Assembly (NCBI GenBank): GCA_026390735.1
Contig: JAPLFJ010000029.1
Location: 1 to 64,000 of the forward strand
Direction of reading: 5' to 3'
DNA length: 64,000 nucleotides
Source of the DNA: Ignavibacteriota bacterium
GTDB taxonomy: Bacteria; Bacteroidota; Ignavibacteria; Tepidaquicellales; Tepidaquicellaceae
The translations under genes were made by a program, and so were the position numbers. Positions 37,051 to 46,032 of this stretch are shown here, piece by piece. Each line of letters begins with the position of its first letter. Positions within the stretch are counted from its first letter, which is position 1. A model generated the notes under the pieces. That model was not told where the DNA came from. It did not search any database and saw only the letters and a program-made list of their open reading frames with translations.

Positions 37051-37476
37051 ATGGAAGAAAATAAAATGTCTAAAGGTCTATTAATGGGATTTTTAGCGGG
37101 TGGAATAGTTGGTGCAGCGGTTGCACTTTTGTATGCACCTAAATCAGGTAAAGAATTAAGAAGCGACATAAAAATCAGGAAAGATGAATTCCTCGATGAT
37201 TCTGCCGAGTACATGAAGATTGCTAAATCTAAGGCAAGTGATTTAATCAATGATGGTAAGCATAAATCTGAACAAATTATCAAGGAAGCAAAAGAAAAAG
37301 CAAGTAATCTGCTTGATGATGCCAATTCAGTACTGAACGAAGCAAAGAGCAAAGCTACAGATAAATTTGGAACCGCAAAAGACAAAATATCTCTGGAAAC
37401 CGACAGGATTAAAGATGCTTTTAAAGCAGGAATAGACGCTTACAAAGACGAAAAATCTAAAGGTACCGAAATTTAA
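37051..37476 (+). CDS. YtxH domain-containing protein
   Basis: 141 residues. The N-terminal signature GLLMGFLAGGIVGAAVALLYAPKSGKELR is the YtxH domain: one glycine-rich membrane helix followed by APKSGKE. The rest (about 40-141) is an Ala/Lys/Asp/Glu-rich amphipathic helix (KASDLINDG, KEKASNLLDDANSVLNEAKSKATD) resembling late-embryogenesis or apolipoprotein-like coils. Family members are small envelope proteins, some stress-induced; biochemical role unknown. It has a good Shine-Dalgarno and is followed after 11 bases by the DUF948-like gene, a pairing that suggests joint function at the membrane. Confidence 0.87.
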   Translation: MEENKMSKGLLMGFLAGGIVGAAVALLYAPKSGKELRSDIKIRKDEFLDDSAEYMKIAKSKASDLINDGKHKSEQIIKEAKEKASNLLDDANSVLNEAKSKATDKFGTAKDKISLETDRIKDAFKAGIDAYKDEKSKGTEI

Positions 37477-37487
37477 TCACAACAGAA

Positions 37488-38045
37488 TTGACATTAGAAA
37501 TATTAAATATTGTTTCTGTCATAATTCAGATAATTCTTTTTGTCGCGTTAATCATTACTGTAGTCTCGTTAACCAAGTATGTTAAATTATTAATGGTAAG
37601 GGTTGATGGATTACAGGAAGATCTCAACAAGTTCAAAACAAGTGTTGACCCACTGATTGAAGATACCCGCACTATGATTCAAAAGATTAATAAGGTATCT
37701 GATAAAGTGGATGAGAATTTTGTGTATGTTACAAAAACATTAGAGAAGTTAGGTAATGCTACTGATGATATCATTAACTTCAAAGACAGAATTCTTAGAA
37801 AAGCTGAACCTCCAATCTTTGATACTATAAGTGCATTTGCAGGAATAGTAAAAGGTGTAAAAGTCTTTACAGATACCTGGAAAAGTAACAGACCTGTAAG
37901 GTCACATCAGCACCATATTGAAGAAGATAATTTGCTCTTTGATGCAAATGGTGAAAGTGATTTTGAACTTGAAAGAGAGTACGACGACATAAACAAGGAA
38001 CTGAATGAAGTCAGAAAGAAACTTGAGGAGATGAAAAGAGTCTAA
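37488..38045 (+). CDS. DUF948-like membrane-anchored coiled-coil protein
   Basis: 185 residues, read from a TTG at 37488 because no ATG or GTG precedes the membrane helix and the gap to the YtxH gene is only 11 bases. One N-terminal transmembrane helix (about 5-28, NIVSVIIQIILFVALIITVVSL) is followed by heptad-like helices (DGLQEDLNKFKTSVDPLIEDTRTMIQKINKVSDKVD). The end is charged (DDINKELNEVRKKLEEMKRV). The layout matches DUF948 proteins, often found next to YtxH proteins. Role unknown. The transcript ends at the palindromic terminator at 38074. Confidence 0.75.
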   Translation: MTLEILNIVSVIIQIILFVALIITVVSLTKYVKLLMVRVDGLQEDLNKFKTSVDPLIEDTRTMIQKINKVSDKVDENFVYVTKTLEKLGNATDDIINFKDRILRKAEPPIFDTISAFAGIVKGVKVFTDTWKSNRPVRSHQHHIEEDNLLFDANGESDFELEREYDDINKELNEVRKKLEEMKRV

Positions 38046-38073
38046 CTCTTCTTATCTTGCTTTATGGAATTTG

Positions 38074-38109
38074 AAAAAGGTTAATTGCAAATTGCAATTA
38101 ACCTTTTTT
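38074..38109. terminator. Bidirectional terminator overlapping the xth stop codon
   Basis: aaaaaggttaattgcaa and its reverse complement meet at a single central base (38074-38090 with 38092-38108). The minus-strand xth stop codon (38098-38100) and its last two codons lie within the stem. Flanking A and T runs let it act on both convergent genes. Confidence 0.88.
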
Positions 38110-38889
38110 AGTCTTAATCTCAATAGAAATAGGGCAGTGGTCGCTGCCATATATATCATTGTGTATCTTTGCATTTACCACATTCTTTTTGAAGTCATTT
38201 GACACCATAAAATAATCTATCCTCCAGCCTACATTCCTTTCTCTTGCACGTGTAAAAACATCCCAGTAAGTATACCAGTTTGGTTCTTTATTATATTCCC
38301 TGAATATATCTGTGTAACCTAAGTTAATAATCTTATCAATCCATTCACGTTCTTCGGGTAGGAATCCTGTATTGGTTTCATTAGGTTTTGGTCTTGCGAG
38401 GTCTATTTCTTTATGTGCAGTGTTGAAATCACCTGTTATGATTACACCTTTTCTGTTATAGTATTTCCTCTGAAGCAGAAAGAACAGTTCATCATAGAAA
38501 TCGAGTTTGTATTTCACCCTGTCGGGTCCTCTGCCGCCGTTAGGGAAGTAACAGTTTACGAGTACAAAATCCTTGAACTCTAATAAGATTGCTCTCCCTT
38601 CATCGTCAAATAAATCATTTCCGATACCTAAATTTACATTCTCTGGTTCAATTTTACTGTATATCGCAACACCTGAATAACCCTTCTTTTTAGCTGAATG
38701 GAAGTGCGATTTATATCCTTTTATTTCCTTTAGTTCTCCCGGAAGCTGCTCGAAGTGCGCCTTCGTTTCCTGCAAACATACAATGTCAGGTTTAGCAGAA
38801 GCCATCCAGTCAAGGAAACCCTTTTTTAGCGCTGCCCTGATGCCGTTCACATTCCAGGAATATATCTTAATGTTGTTGTTTTTGGCCAT
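38098..38889 (-). CDS. xth: Exodeoxyribonuclease III (AP endonuclease, Xth/ExoA type)
   Basis: 263 residues. Mg-dependent AP endonuclease and 3'-5' exonuclease of base-excision repair. Conserved endonuclease/exonuclease/phosphatase blocks: YSWNVNGIRAALKKG (metal-binding Asn), CLQETKA (catalytic Glu), GDFNTAHKEIDLARPK (Asp/Asn), and GSDHCPISIE (Asp-His). RNVGWRIDYFMVS is the RRIDYxxxS block of the ExoA branch. Convergent with the DUF948 gene, and its last codons lie in the shared terminator. It diverges from the acyl-CoA synthetase gene, about 100 bases apart. Confidence 0.95.
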   Translation of the reverse strand: MAKNNNIKIYSWNVNGIRAALKKGFLDWMASAKPDIVCLQETKAHFEQLPGELKEIKGYKSHFHSAKKKGYSGVAIYSKIEPENVNLGIGNDLFDDEGRAILLEFKDFVLVNCYFPNGGRGPDRVKYKLDFYDELFFLLQRKYYNRKGVIITGDFNTAHKEIDLARPKPNETNTGFLPEEREWIDKIINLGYTDIFREYNKEPNWYTYWDVFTRARERNVGWRIDYFMVSNDFKKNVVNAKIHNDIYGSDHCPISIEIKTKKG

Positions 38890-38991
38890 GGATGAAGATA
38901 CAAATTATTATAGTAATTTTTTATTCCATTTCTTTTGCAAACCATTTAGAGTAAATTTGTATATCAAATAATCAATCATTCTTACTCATAG

Positions 38992-41682
38992 ATGGGAGTT
39001 CATAAGTTAGATAGTTTCTTCAATCCCCGTAGAATTGCTATTACCGGGGTTTCCATTAATCCTAACAGTGTTAGCGGTAAAGTTGTTACAAACCTTGTCG
39101 GCAGCGGTTTTAAAGGTGTCGTTTATCCCATAAATCCAAACAGCGAAGCAGTATTCGGTATTCCGTGTTATCAGGATTTAAAAAGCATCCCTAAGACTCC
39201 CGATCTGGTAGTCATTTGCAATGCATCTAAAGAAGTGCCTGATGTTGTCGAAGAAGCAGGTGAAATTGGTGTACGGAATATCATAGTGATGTCAGCAGGT
39301 TTTAAAGAAATTGGTGAAGAAGGTATAAAACTTGAAGAGAAAATTAAACTTTTATTAAAGAAGTACGATGGGTTAAGAATATTGGGCCCAAACTGTCTGG
39401 GAATCATTGTTCCAAGCTTAAACCTCAACGTTAGTTTTGCTTCTGGAATCCCTAAGTCAGGTAATATAGCATTTATTTCACAGTCAGGTGCGCTTTGTAC
39501 TTCGGTTCTTGACTGGGCTATCGAAAAGAAAATAGGTTTCTCATACTTTATTTCAATAGGCAATACACTCGATGTTGATTATGCGGACTTAATAGACTTT
39601 ATCGGTGAAGATGATAAAACAAAATCTATAGTACTTTACATAGAATCTGTTTCTCAGGTCAGGAAGTTTATGACAGCTGCACGTTCTTTCGCAAGGACAA
39701 AACCAATTGTTGTTTATAAAGCAGGGAGGTTTCCTGAATCTGCAAAGGTTGCTGCATCGCACACAGGTGCTATGGCAGCAGAAGATGCAATATATGATGC
39801 TGCATTTAAACGTGTTGGTATTACAAGGGTGTTTGATATCGGTGACATTTTTGATGTCGTGGAATTAATAAGCAGGAATAAAATCCCTAAAGGCCCGAGA
39901 CTCGGTATTGTTACAAATGCAGGTGGTCCCGGAGTTATGGCAACGGATGCTTTGATTGCGGAAGACGGATTGCTTGCTGAACTTAGCGAGGATACGTACA
40001 ATAAACTGAATGAGAGTTTACCTGCTTACTGGTCGAAGAGCAATCCCGTTGATGTACTTGGAGATGCAAACTCAAAAAGAATTGCAAAAGCCACACAGAT
40101 ATTATTCGATGATAAGTCTATAGATGCCGTATTAGTTATATTGACCCCACAGGCAATGACGAATCCGACTGCTGTGGCCTCTGAATTGAATAAAATAGCC
40201 GAAGGGTGCAAAAAGCCTTTGCTCGCTGCTTTTCTTGGCGGTGAGAAAATGAGGGAAGGCGTAAGATTATTAAATGATAAGGGTATTCCTGTCTATTCTA
40301 CTCCTGAACAGGCTATCCGCGCATTTATGAAGTTAGTTGCATACGCAAGAAACCTTGAAATACTCTATGAAACTCCTAAAGATATTAACGTAAACTTCTC
40401 ACCTGATATTAATAAACTAAGAGAAAATTTTGATCAGTTAATTTCTGAAAAGACTAATATTCTGTCCGAAGATTTATCAAAGTCAGTACTCGAAACGTAT
40501 GGCATAAAAACTTCTAGGCCGGTAAAAGTTAGCAATGCGGATGAACTGAAACAGGTAGCTGATAAAATAGGTTATCCTTTAGTAATGAAGATTGATTCTC
40601 CTGATATATCTCATAAAACCGATGTAGGTGGAGTTATACTGAACATTGAAGATTATGAAATACTATCAGCTTCTTATAAAAGAATGCTTACAAGTGTTAA
40701 TGAGAAAATGCCTGAAGCAAAAATAAGCGGTGTTACTCTCCAGCAAATGGTTAAGGTAAAGGATTCTGTTGAACTGATACTAGGAATCAAACGCGATGAT
40801 ACATTCGGAACTGTGATTATGGTTGGTATGGGAGGTACAGGTGCAGAATTGTTTAAGGACAGAGTTATCGGCTTCCCGCCGTTGAATGAAAGTCTTGCTT
40901 ATCAGATGCTTGAATCCCTTAAGATATTTCCTCTGCTTAAAGGTTACAGGGGAAGCAAGCCTGTTAATATGGAAAATCTTATAGAAACATTAATAAGACT
41001 TTCTTATCTGGCAGCAGACTATCCTGAGATTGTTGAACTCGATATTAATCCATTGCTGGTTTACGGCGAAGGTGCTACTGCACTCGATGCAAGAGTGGTC
41101 GTGGATAAATCACTATCGACAAATGACAAGCATTCATATAATCATCTTGCAATAAAGCCATATCCTGAAGAGTATGTTAAAGAGATTAAACTGAGCGACG
41201 GAAAAGATATTACATTCAGACCTATAAAGCCTGAAGATGAACCGTTGTGGACAGAACTTCTTGCAAGTTGCTCAAAGGAATCAATCTACTCAAGGTTCAG
41301 GTATTTCTTTCAGTGGGACTCGCACGAAGTTGCTGCAAGATATTGCTATATAGACTATGACAGGGAGATTGCAATAGTTGCTGAAATAATTGAGAATAAT
41401 GTTCGGAAACTTGTTGGTGTCGGAAGACTTATTGCCGACCCTGACCACGAAACAGTTGAGTATGCAATTCTTATACTCGATACATTCCAGAACAAGGATC
41501 TTGGCGGACTTCTGACAGATTACTGTTTTGAGATTGCCAAGAAATGGGGATTAAAGAAAATTGTAGCTCAGACTACTGCTGATAACAAAAGAATGATAGC
41601 AGTGTTCGAAAAGAGGGGATTCGAGATTGAGATGGATCCCAGAACTTCGCTCGTTGAAGTATCAAAACCATTGGATAATTAA
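38992..41682 (+). CDS. ADP-forming acyl-CoA synthetase (alpha-beta fusion) with C-terminal GNAT domain
   Basis: 896 residues. Domains in order: CoA-binding Rossmann domain (about 8-135, FFNPRRIAITGVSINPNSV), succinyl-CoA-synthetase-like flavodoxin domains with FISQSGALCTSV and the phosphohistidine loop ASHTGAMAAEDA (His257), ATP-grasp beta part (about 490-710, IGYPLVMKIDSPDISHKTDVGGV), and a GNAT acetyltransferase domain (about 735-890, ITFRPIKPEDEPLW ... CFEIAKKWGLKKIVAQTTADNKRMIAVFEKRGF). The enzyme class converts acyl-CoA, ADP and Pi to acid, CoA and ATP. The same layout occurs in the protein acetyltransferase Pat, where the synthetase part is inactive; here His257 and the ATP-grasp motif remain, so both activities are possible. 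Followed after 16 bases by a paralog. Confidence 0.9.
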   Translation: MGVHKLDSFFNPRRIAITGVSINPNSVSGKVVTNLVGSGFKGVVYPINPNSEAVFGIPCYQDLKSIPKTPDLVVICNASKEVPDVVEEAGEIGVRNIIVMSAGFKEIGEEGIKLEEKIKLLLKKYDGLRILGPNCLGIIVPSLNLNVSFASGIPKSGNIAFISQSGALCTSVLDWAIEKKIGFSYFISIGNTLDVDYADLIDFIGEDDKTKSIVLYIESVSQVRKFMTAARSFARTKPIVVYKAGRFPESAKVAASHTGAMAAEDAIYDAAFKRVGITRVFDIGDIFDVVELISRNKIPKGPRLGIVTNAGGPGVMATDALIAEDGLLAELSEDTYNKLNESLPAYWSKSNPVDVLGDANSKRIAKATQILFDDKSIDAVLVILTPQAMTNPTAVASELNKIAEGCKKPLLAAFLGGEKMREGVRLLNDKGIPVYSTPEQAIRAFMKLVAYARNLEILYETPKDINVNFSPDINKLRENFDQLISEKTNILSEDLSKSVLETYGIKTSRPVKVSNADELKQVADKIGYPLVMKIDSPDISHKTDVGGVILNIEDYEILSASYKRMLTSVNEKMPEAKISGVTLQQMVKVKDSVELILGIKRDDTFGTVIMVGMGGTGAELFKDRVIGFPPLNESLAYQMLESLKIFPLLKGYRGSKPVNMENLIETLIRLSYLAADYPEIVELDINPLLVYGEGATALDARVVVDKSLSTNDKHSYNHLAIKPYPEEYVKEIKLSDGKDITFRPIKPEDEPLWTELLASCSKESIYSRFRYFFQWDSHEVAARYCYIDYDREIAIVAEIIENNVRKLVGVGRLIADPDHETVEYAILILDTFQNKDLGGLLTDYCFEIAKKWGLKKIVAQTTADNKRMIAVFEKRGFEIEMDPRTSLVEVSKPLDN

Positions 41683-41698
41683 AACTAAATAATATTAT

Positions 41699-43807
41699 AT
41701 GAGTACAGACTTAAGCAAATTCTTCTATCCGAAATCGATTGCTGTAATAGGTGCTTCTTCAAAGCCTGGAACGCTTGGCTATGAACTGCTGGGGAATTTA
41801 ATGAACTTTGGGTATAATGGGAAACTGTTTCCTGTGAATCCAAAAGCAGATGCTATACACAGCATTAAATCATATAAATCGCTCCTTGAAATAAAGGATG
41901 ATGTTGATTTAGCTGTGATTATGCTCGGGAAGCATTTAGTTCTTACTGCAATAGATGAATGCAAAAAGAAGAAAGTGAAATCTGTAATAGTTATTACTGC
42001 AGGATTTAAAGAAGTTGGCGAGGAAGGTGTAACACTCGAAAAAGAACTGATAGCAAAGACAAAGAAATACGGGATGAGAATGCTTGGACCTAATTGTATG
42101 GGTATTATCAACACAAAGAAAGAAGTACAGATGAATGGTACCTTCATAAAAGGAACACCTGTCCCGGGCGGTATTGGCTTTGTCTCGCAGAGTGGAGCGC
42201 TTGGTGCAGCTGTGCTAAGGATTATAGAAAAGTATGATATTGGATTCTCACAGTTTGTCAGTATTGGTAATAAGGCAGACGTATCGGAAAATGATGTTAT
42301 TGATTACTGGAAAGATAATGATGATGTAAATGTTATAACTGTTTACCTTGAATCATTCTCAGACCCTAAAGAATTTCTGAGGATATGCAAGGAAGTTACA
42401 AAGACTAAACCTGTCATCGCTATCAAAGCTGCAAAGACAAATGCAGGTATGAAAGCTGCTTCCTCACATACAGGTGCATTAGCAAGTGCAGATACTGTAG
42501 CAGAAACTTTGTTCGAACAATCAGGCGTTATCAGAGTCAACACAGTAGAGGATATGTTTAACCTCGGTAAAGCATTCGACAGGGCTAGACTTCCTGTTGG
42601 TAACAGAGTTGCTATTCTGACTAATGCAGGTGGACCAGCAATTCTTACTGTCGATGAAGCAGACAGATGCGGACTCGATGTCGTCAATCTATCGGAGAAA
42701 ACCAAAAAGAAACTTCGTGAAATAGTCGTAGCAGAAGCGTCGGTGAATAATCCTGTTGATTTATTGCCATCTGCAAATGCGGATGTTTATAAAAAAGCGA
42801 CAGAACTGCTTCTTGCAGATGAAAATGTGGATGCCGCAGTGCTTATTCTCGGACCTCCGTTGATGTTTGACACTGTAGAGATAACAAAATATATGTGCGA
42901 GGCAGTTAATAAGAGCAATAAGTGTGCGATTGTCGTTGTAATGTCTCAGGACGAAATAATTGCGGAAGTCGCAAAGCAAATGCCTGTTCATCCTCCTATA
43001 TTCAACAGTGCTGAAAAAGCTGCCTGGGCCATCGGCGAGATGCTCAAATATAAAGCCTGGAAAGAATCACCAGATGGGAAAGTAAAACAATTTAACGTAA
43101 ACACAAAAGGTGTCAGAAGTATAATAAAGAAATACAAGACGGGTAATGTTTATCTTGATTTCGATGATGTATATGATATACTGAATCATTATAAGATGCC
43201 AATTGTCGAAACTCTTATCGCAAGGAATGTACAGCAGTCAATCTATGATGCTAATAAAATAGGCTTTCCTGTAGTTGCAAAAGTTTTCGGAAGGGAACTT
43301 GTTCATAAATCTGACGTTGGCGGAGTCGCTTTAAACATTCAGGATGAAGATGAACTGATAAATGTGGAAAGCAGAATTATTGCCAATCTGAAAGAGAAGG
43401 GGATTGATGATAAGCTTGAGGGATTCATACTCCAGCCTTTTGCAAAGATAGAGGATGGTGTTGAAACAATCCTTGGTGCAGTGAAGGATGCAAATGCGGG
43501 CCATTTGCTTATGTTTGGACTCGGCGGTATATTCGTTGAAGTATTTAAAGATGTTAAGTTTAAGATTGCTCCATTGACTACAGCAGATGCAAAGTCGATA
43601 GTGCGTTCGATAAAGAGTTATGAAATTCTCAAAGGTGTTCGTGGTAAAAAATCAGTCGATATAGATTTCGTTGAAGAGAACATCCTGAAGCTCTCTAAGC
43701 TTGTAACAGACTTCCCTGAGTTTACTGAGATTGATTTGAATCCATTTGTTTTCTCACCAAACAGGAATAAATCTAAGATTCTTGACGCAAGAATAAAACT
43801 TGGATAG
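41699..43807 (+). CDS. ADP-forming acetate--CoA ligase family protein (alpha-beta fusion)
   Basis: 702 residues. Paralog of the preceding gene without the GNAT domain: CoA-binding domain (FFYPKSIAVIGASSKPGTLGYELLGNL), SSL domains with FVSQSGALGAAV and the phosphohistidine loop ASSHTGALASADT (His257), then ATP-grasp (about 480-700, IGFPVVAKVFGRELVHKSDVGGVALNI). In anaerobes and archaea such enzymes (ACD) make ATP from acetyl-CoA or other acyl-CoAs. With methylmalonyl-CoA mutase 8 kb away, acetate or propionate formation or activation is plausible. Sixteen bases separate it from the upstream paralog, and a strong terminator follows, so the two form one transcript. Confidence 0.9.
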   Translation: MSTDLSKFFYPKSIAVIGASSKPGTLGYELLGNLMNFGYNGKLFPVNPKADAIHSIKSYKSLLEIKDDVDLAVIMLGKHLVLTAIDECKKKKVKSVIVITAGFKEVGEEGVTLEKELIAKTKKYGMRMLGPNCMGIINTKKEVQMNGTFIKGTPVPGGIGFVSQSGALGAAVLRIIEKYDIGFSQFVSIGNKADVSENDVIDYWKDNDDVNVITVYLESFSDPKEFLRICKEVTKTKPVIAIKAAKTNAGMKAASSHTGALASADTVAETLFEQSGVIRVNTVEDMFNLGKAFDRARLPVGNRVAILTNAGGPAILTVDEADRCGLDVVNLSEKTKKKLREIVVAEASVNNPVDLLPSANADVYKKATELLLADENVDAAVLILGPPLMFDTVEITKYMCEAVNKSNKCAIVVVMSQDEIIAEVAKQMPVHPPIFNSAEKAAWAIGEMLKYKAWKESPDGKVKQFNVNTKGVRSIIKKYKTGNVYLDFDDVYDILNHYKMPIVETLIARNVQQSIYDANKIGFPVVAKVFGRELVHKSDVGGVALNIQDEDELINVESRIIANLKEKGIDDKLEGFILQPFAKIEDGVETILGAVKDANAGHLLMFGLGGIFVEVFKDVKFKIAPLTTADAKSIVRSIKSYEILKGVRGKKSVDIDFVEENILKLSKLVTDFPEFTEIDLNPFVFSPNRNKSKILDARIKLG

Positions 43808-43826
43808 AAATATCATTCAATATTAT

Positions 43827-43860
43827 AAAAGCAGAAAAGTAATATCACTTTTCTGCTTTT
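43827..43860. terminator. Bidirectional terminator between the acyl-CoA ligase and beta-lactamase genes
   Basis: aaaagcagaaaagt (43827-43840) pairs perfectly with acttttctgctttt (43847-43860) around a 6-base loop. It sits between convergent genes, 19 bases after one stop and 11 before the other. Confidence 0.9.
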
Positions 43861-43871
43861 TGTATTAAGAA

Positions 43872-44768
43872 TTACTTGTCTGTCTTGGAAATAAAATAAT
43901 CGTAAGTAGCTTTGGATATATTTGCTATGATTGCTTCATTCGTTTCATACGATTCGTATGTATTCGATACAAAAACGGCAATTGAATAAACCTTTCCACT
44001 TGGGAGTACTACAACTCCAATATCATTTATTGCAAATGTCATACCTCCGTCATTAGAATCAGAAGTCCCTGTTTTGTGTGCTACAACAGTCCCTTCCGGT
44101 AAAAGTCCCTTCAGACGTTTTGGCCCGGTTGATGTTTCAGTCATTAATTGCCAGAGATATTTATGTGTCTCATTCTGAGCATAATTGCTTGTGAATTTAT
44201 TGAGAAGCATACATGCAGCTTTAGAAGTACTCCAGTTAGTAAATTGCGCATCCATATCTTTATGCATCTGTTCTTCTGTTGCAGATATTGACACATCATT
44301 TATTCCGATTGAATGAATGAAATCATTTACTACCTTGGTTCCGCCTATAAGTTTAAATAATATATCGCACCCGTTATTATCACTATGCGAAACAGTATAT
44401 TTAAGTATCTCTTCCAGTGCTAAGTTAACATTACCATCGGGAAATTTATCCCTTAAAGGACTCCACGTATCAGTTTGTAAGTCGGATTTGGGTACAAAAA
44501 CATTTTGCTTTAATGATAACTTACAATTCTCAACGTGAGATAAAACTGCAAGAGCAAGGTGAAACTTGAAAACACTTTGCATTACGAATTGCTCGTTACC
44601 ATTTATTGAAAGTGTATCTTTTGTCTCAAGACTGCTTATTGCAACACCCACTTTGGCTCTTTTACCGCTTAATATATTCTCAATTTTGGAACGAAGTAAA
44701 TCAATCTGCGAAAATACGGCGCTGTTTGAAAGAACAAATATTAAAATTAGAATAATTTTGCTTATCAT
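43872..44768 (-). CDS. Class A beta-lactamase (PER/CfxA-like subclass A2)
   Basis: About 298 residues from the ATG at 44768; the frame extends to a TTG at 44807, but the signal peptide (MISKIILILIFVLSNSAVFS) starts at 44768. Periplasmic serine hydrolase that opens beta-lactam rings. Active-site elements in order: S-V-F-K with nucleophile Ser65 and Lys68, the SDN loop (HSDNNGCD), the omega-loop region ATEEQMHKDMDAQFTNWST, which resembles PER-type enzymes (E-x-QM ... NW) and includes the expected general-base Glu, and HKTGTSDSNDG (KTG). It is chromosomal with no mobile element nearby, so it is probably intrinsic. Spectrum cannot be told. Confidence 0.93.
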   Translation of the reverse strand: MISKIILILIFVLSNSAVFSQIDLLRSKIENILSGKRAKVGVAISSLETKDTLSINGNEQFVMQSVFKFHLALAVLSHVENCKLSLKQNVFVPKSDLQTDTWSPLRDKFPDGNVNLALEEILKYTVSHSDNNGCDILFKLIGGTKVVNDFIHSIGINDVSISATEEQMHKDMDAQFTNWSTSKAACMLLNKFTSNYAQNETHKYLWQLMTETSTGPKRLKGLLPEGTVVAHKTGTSDSNDGGMTFAINDIGVVVLPSGKVYSIAVFVSNTYESYETNEAIIANISKATYDYFISKTDK

Positions 44769-44920
44769 AAAAGTAGCTGGTTTAATTGTTTCATTCAATA
44801 TATGCAATTAATATTAATTAAAATATTGATACGGAATAACTATAAATTGTGCAATACATATTGAATAGTTTAAAACTTACATATTAAATATATTTGCATA
44901 ATTAAATTACAGACAGACAA

Positions 44921-45343
44921 ATGAAGATAGCAAAAGAATTCAGGTGGGAAATGGGACATCGTTTGCCGGAACACACAGGGCTTTGCAGAAACATACACGG
45001 ACACTCGTACCGAATGGTTGTTGAGATTACAGGTGAAATACTCGCAAACGGAATGATAATAGACTTTTATGACCTTGGAAAAGTAGTGAAGCCATTACTC
45101 GATGAATTAGACCATTGTTTTCTGGTATATTCAAAAGATAAAGTGGTGCTGGATTTCCTGAAGAAACATAAGATGAAGATGGTTGTTGTTGATTACCTTG
45201 CAACAGTTGAAAACATCTGTGCGGATGTATCAGCGAAGATAGTTACTGCATTTAAGAAAAAGAAGATAAAGAACATCAGTGAAATATCAGTAAAGATATT
45301 CGAGACTCCGAACTCCTTTGCACAGATGAGTCTGAAGATGTGA
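44921..45343 (+). CDS. queD: 6-carboxy-tetrahydropterin synthase (QueD) / PTPS family
   Basis: 140 residues. Zinc-dependent T-fold enzyme. Zinc ligands His13, His26 and His28 are seen in MGHRLPEH and NIHGHSY, and the catalytic Cys22 in GLCRNIHGH. IDFYDLGKVVKPLLDELDHCFL carries the partner Asp-His pair, and the C-terminal ISVKIFETPNSFAQM carries the substrate Glu. The family includes QueD (queuosine precursor from 7,8-dihydroneopterin triphosphate) and 6-pyruvoyl-tetrahydropterin synthase; the short length and single Cys favour QueD. No other queuosine gene lies in the window, so the pathway is inferred. Confidence 0.85.
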   Translation: MKIAKEFRWEMGHRLPEHTGLCRNIHGHSYRMVVEITGEILANGMIIDFYDLGKVVKPLLDELDHCFLVYSKDKVVLDFLKKHKMKMVVVDYLATVENICADVSAKIVTAFKKKKIKNISEISVKIFETPNSFAQMSLKM

Positions 45344-45363
45344 CCTTTAGTAATGGATGTTTA

Positions 45364-45900
45364 TCAAAGAGTGAATGACATATTTAAGTTACCAAGGAAA
45401 TAGCTGGAACTTTGTGAACCGCTTAAAGACATATATTTAAGATTAATACCTGCTGCGACTATTTTTGTAAAACTATAATCAACTCTTAAAGTCACTCCGA
45501 ATCCTGATTTTACTTTTGCTAATTCATTTATGTTAAAATCTACGGACGGTCCAAAGTATAAAAACATCCTTCCGCTATTATCACTCTTCCCGAAAAGGGG
45601 ACTGAATGAAAAGTTTTTTGATGTTACATCTTTGTTAGTGTTTTCATGTTTAATGTATTCAGGATAAATGTTTGCAGCGAATTCTATAAACAGATATTTC
45701 GTAATTGGTTTTAAAGTAAACCTTAAATGAAAACTGTATGAGTTTCTTATCGGCACTTTACTATCCATATCAACTGCAACTATTCCGTAACCGACTCCAA
45801 ACCTTGATTTTATATTATTAGCAGAATCAATTTCATACTGGGAATGCGCTGAACATACAGAGATTACGAAAATTGTTAATGTAATAAGTAGTTTCTTCAT
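45364..45900 (-). CDS. Exported hypothetical protein, predicted small outer-membrane beta-barrel
   Basis: 178 residues. Signal peptide MKKLLITLTIFVISVCSAHS, then a sequence rich in alternating hydrophobic/polar stretches with Tyr/Phe/Gly turns (FGVGYGIVAVDMD, SFHLRFTLKPITKYLFIEFAANIYP, MFLYFGPSVDFNI, FGVTLRVDYSF, AAGINLKYMSLSG), ending in a strand with a C-terminal hydrophobic residue (LNMSFTL). This is the pattern of an 8-strand outer-membrane barrel. No family recognised. Convergent with queD (20-base gap). Function unknown. Confidence 0.65.
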   Translation of the reverse strand: MKKLLITLTIFVISVCSAHSQYEIDSANNIKSRFGVGYGIVAVDMDSKVPIRNSYSFHLRFTLKPITKYLFIEFAANIYPEYIKHENTNKDVTSKNFSFSPLFGKSDNSGRMFLYFGPSVDFNINELAKVKSGFGVTLRVDYSFTKIVAAGINLKYMSLSGSQSSSYFLGNLNMSFTL

Positions 45901-46032
45901 AGTAATTATTAAGTTGGGACTAATTTATACTTTCATAAATAATAATATCTTATGTGGGAAAATAAATCTATGCATTAAAGGGTACATAAAGATTTTGGAT
46001 AATAATTAATGATTATGAATTATTAAACGAAC

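Noticed and set aside
44769-44807. 13 extra N-terminal residues on the beta-lactamase from a TTG.
   Set aside because: The ATG at 44768 starts directly at a normal signal peptide.
9677-44896. TAnnTTTG (Bacteroidota-type -7 box) at 9677, 18086, 38952 and 44889, upstream of the hydrolase, gatE, acyl-CoA synthetase and queD genes.
   Set aside because: In AT-rich intergenic DNA several such matches are expected by chance, and none has a partner TTG at a consistent distance. They are not reported as promoters.
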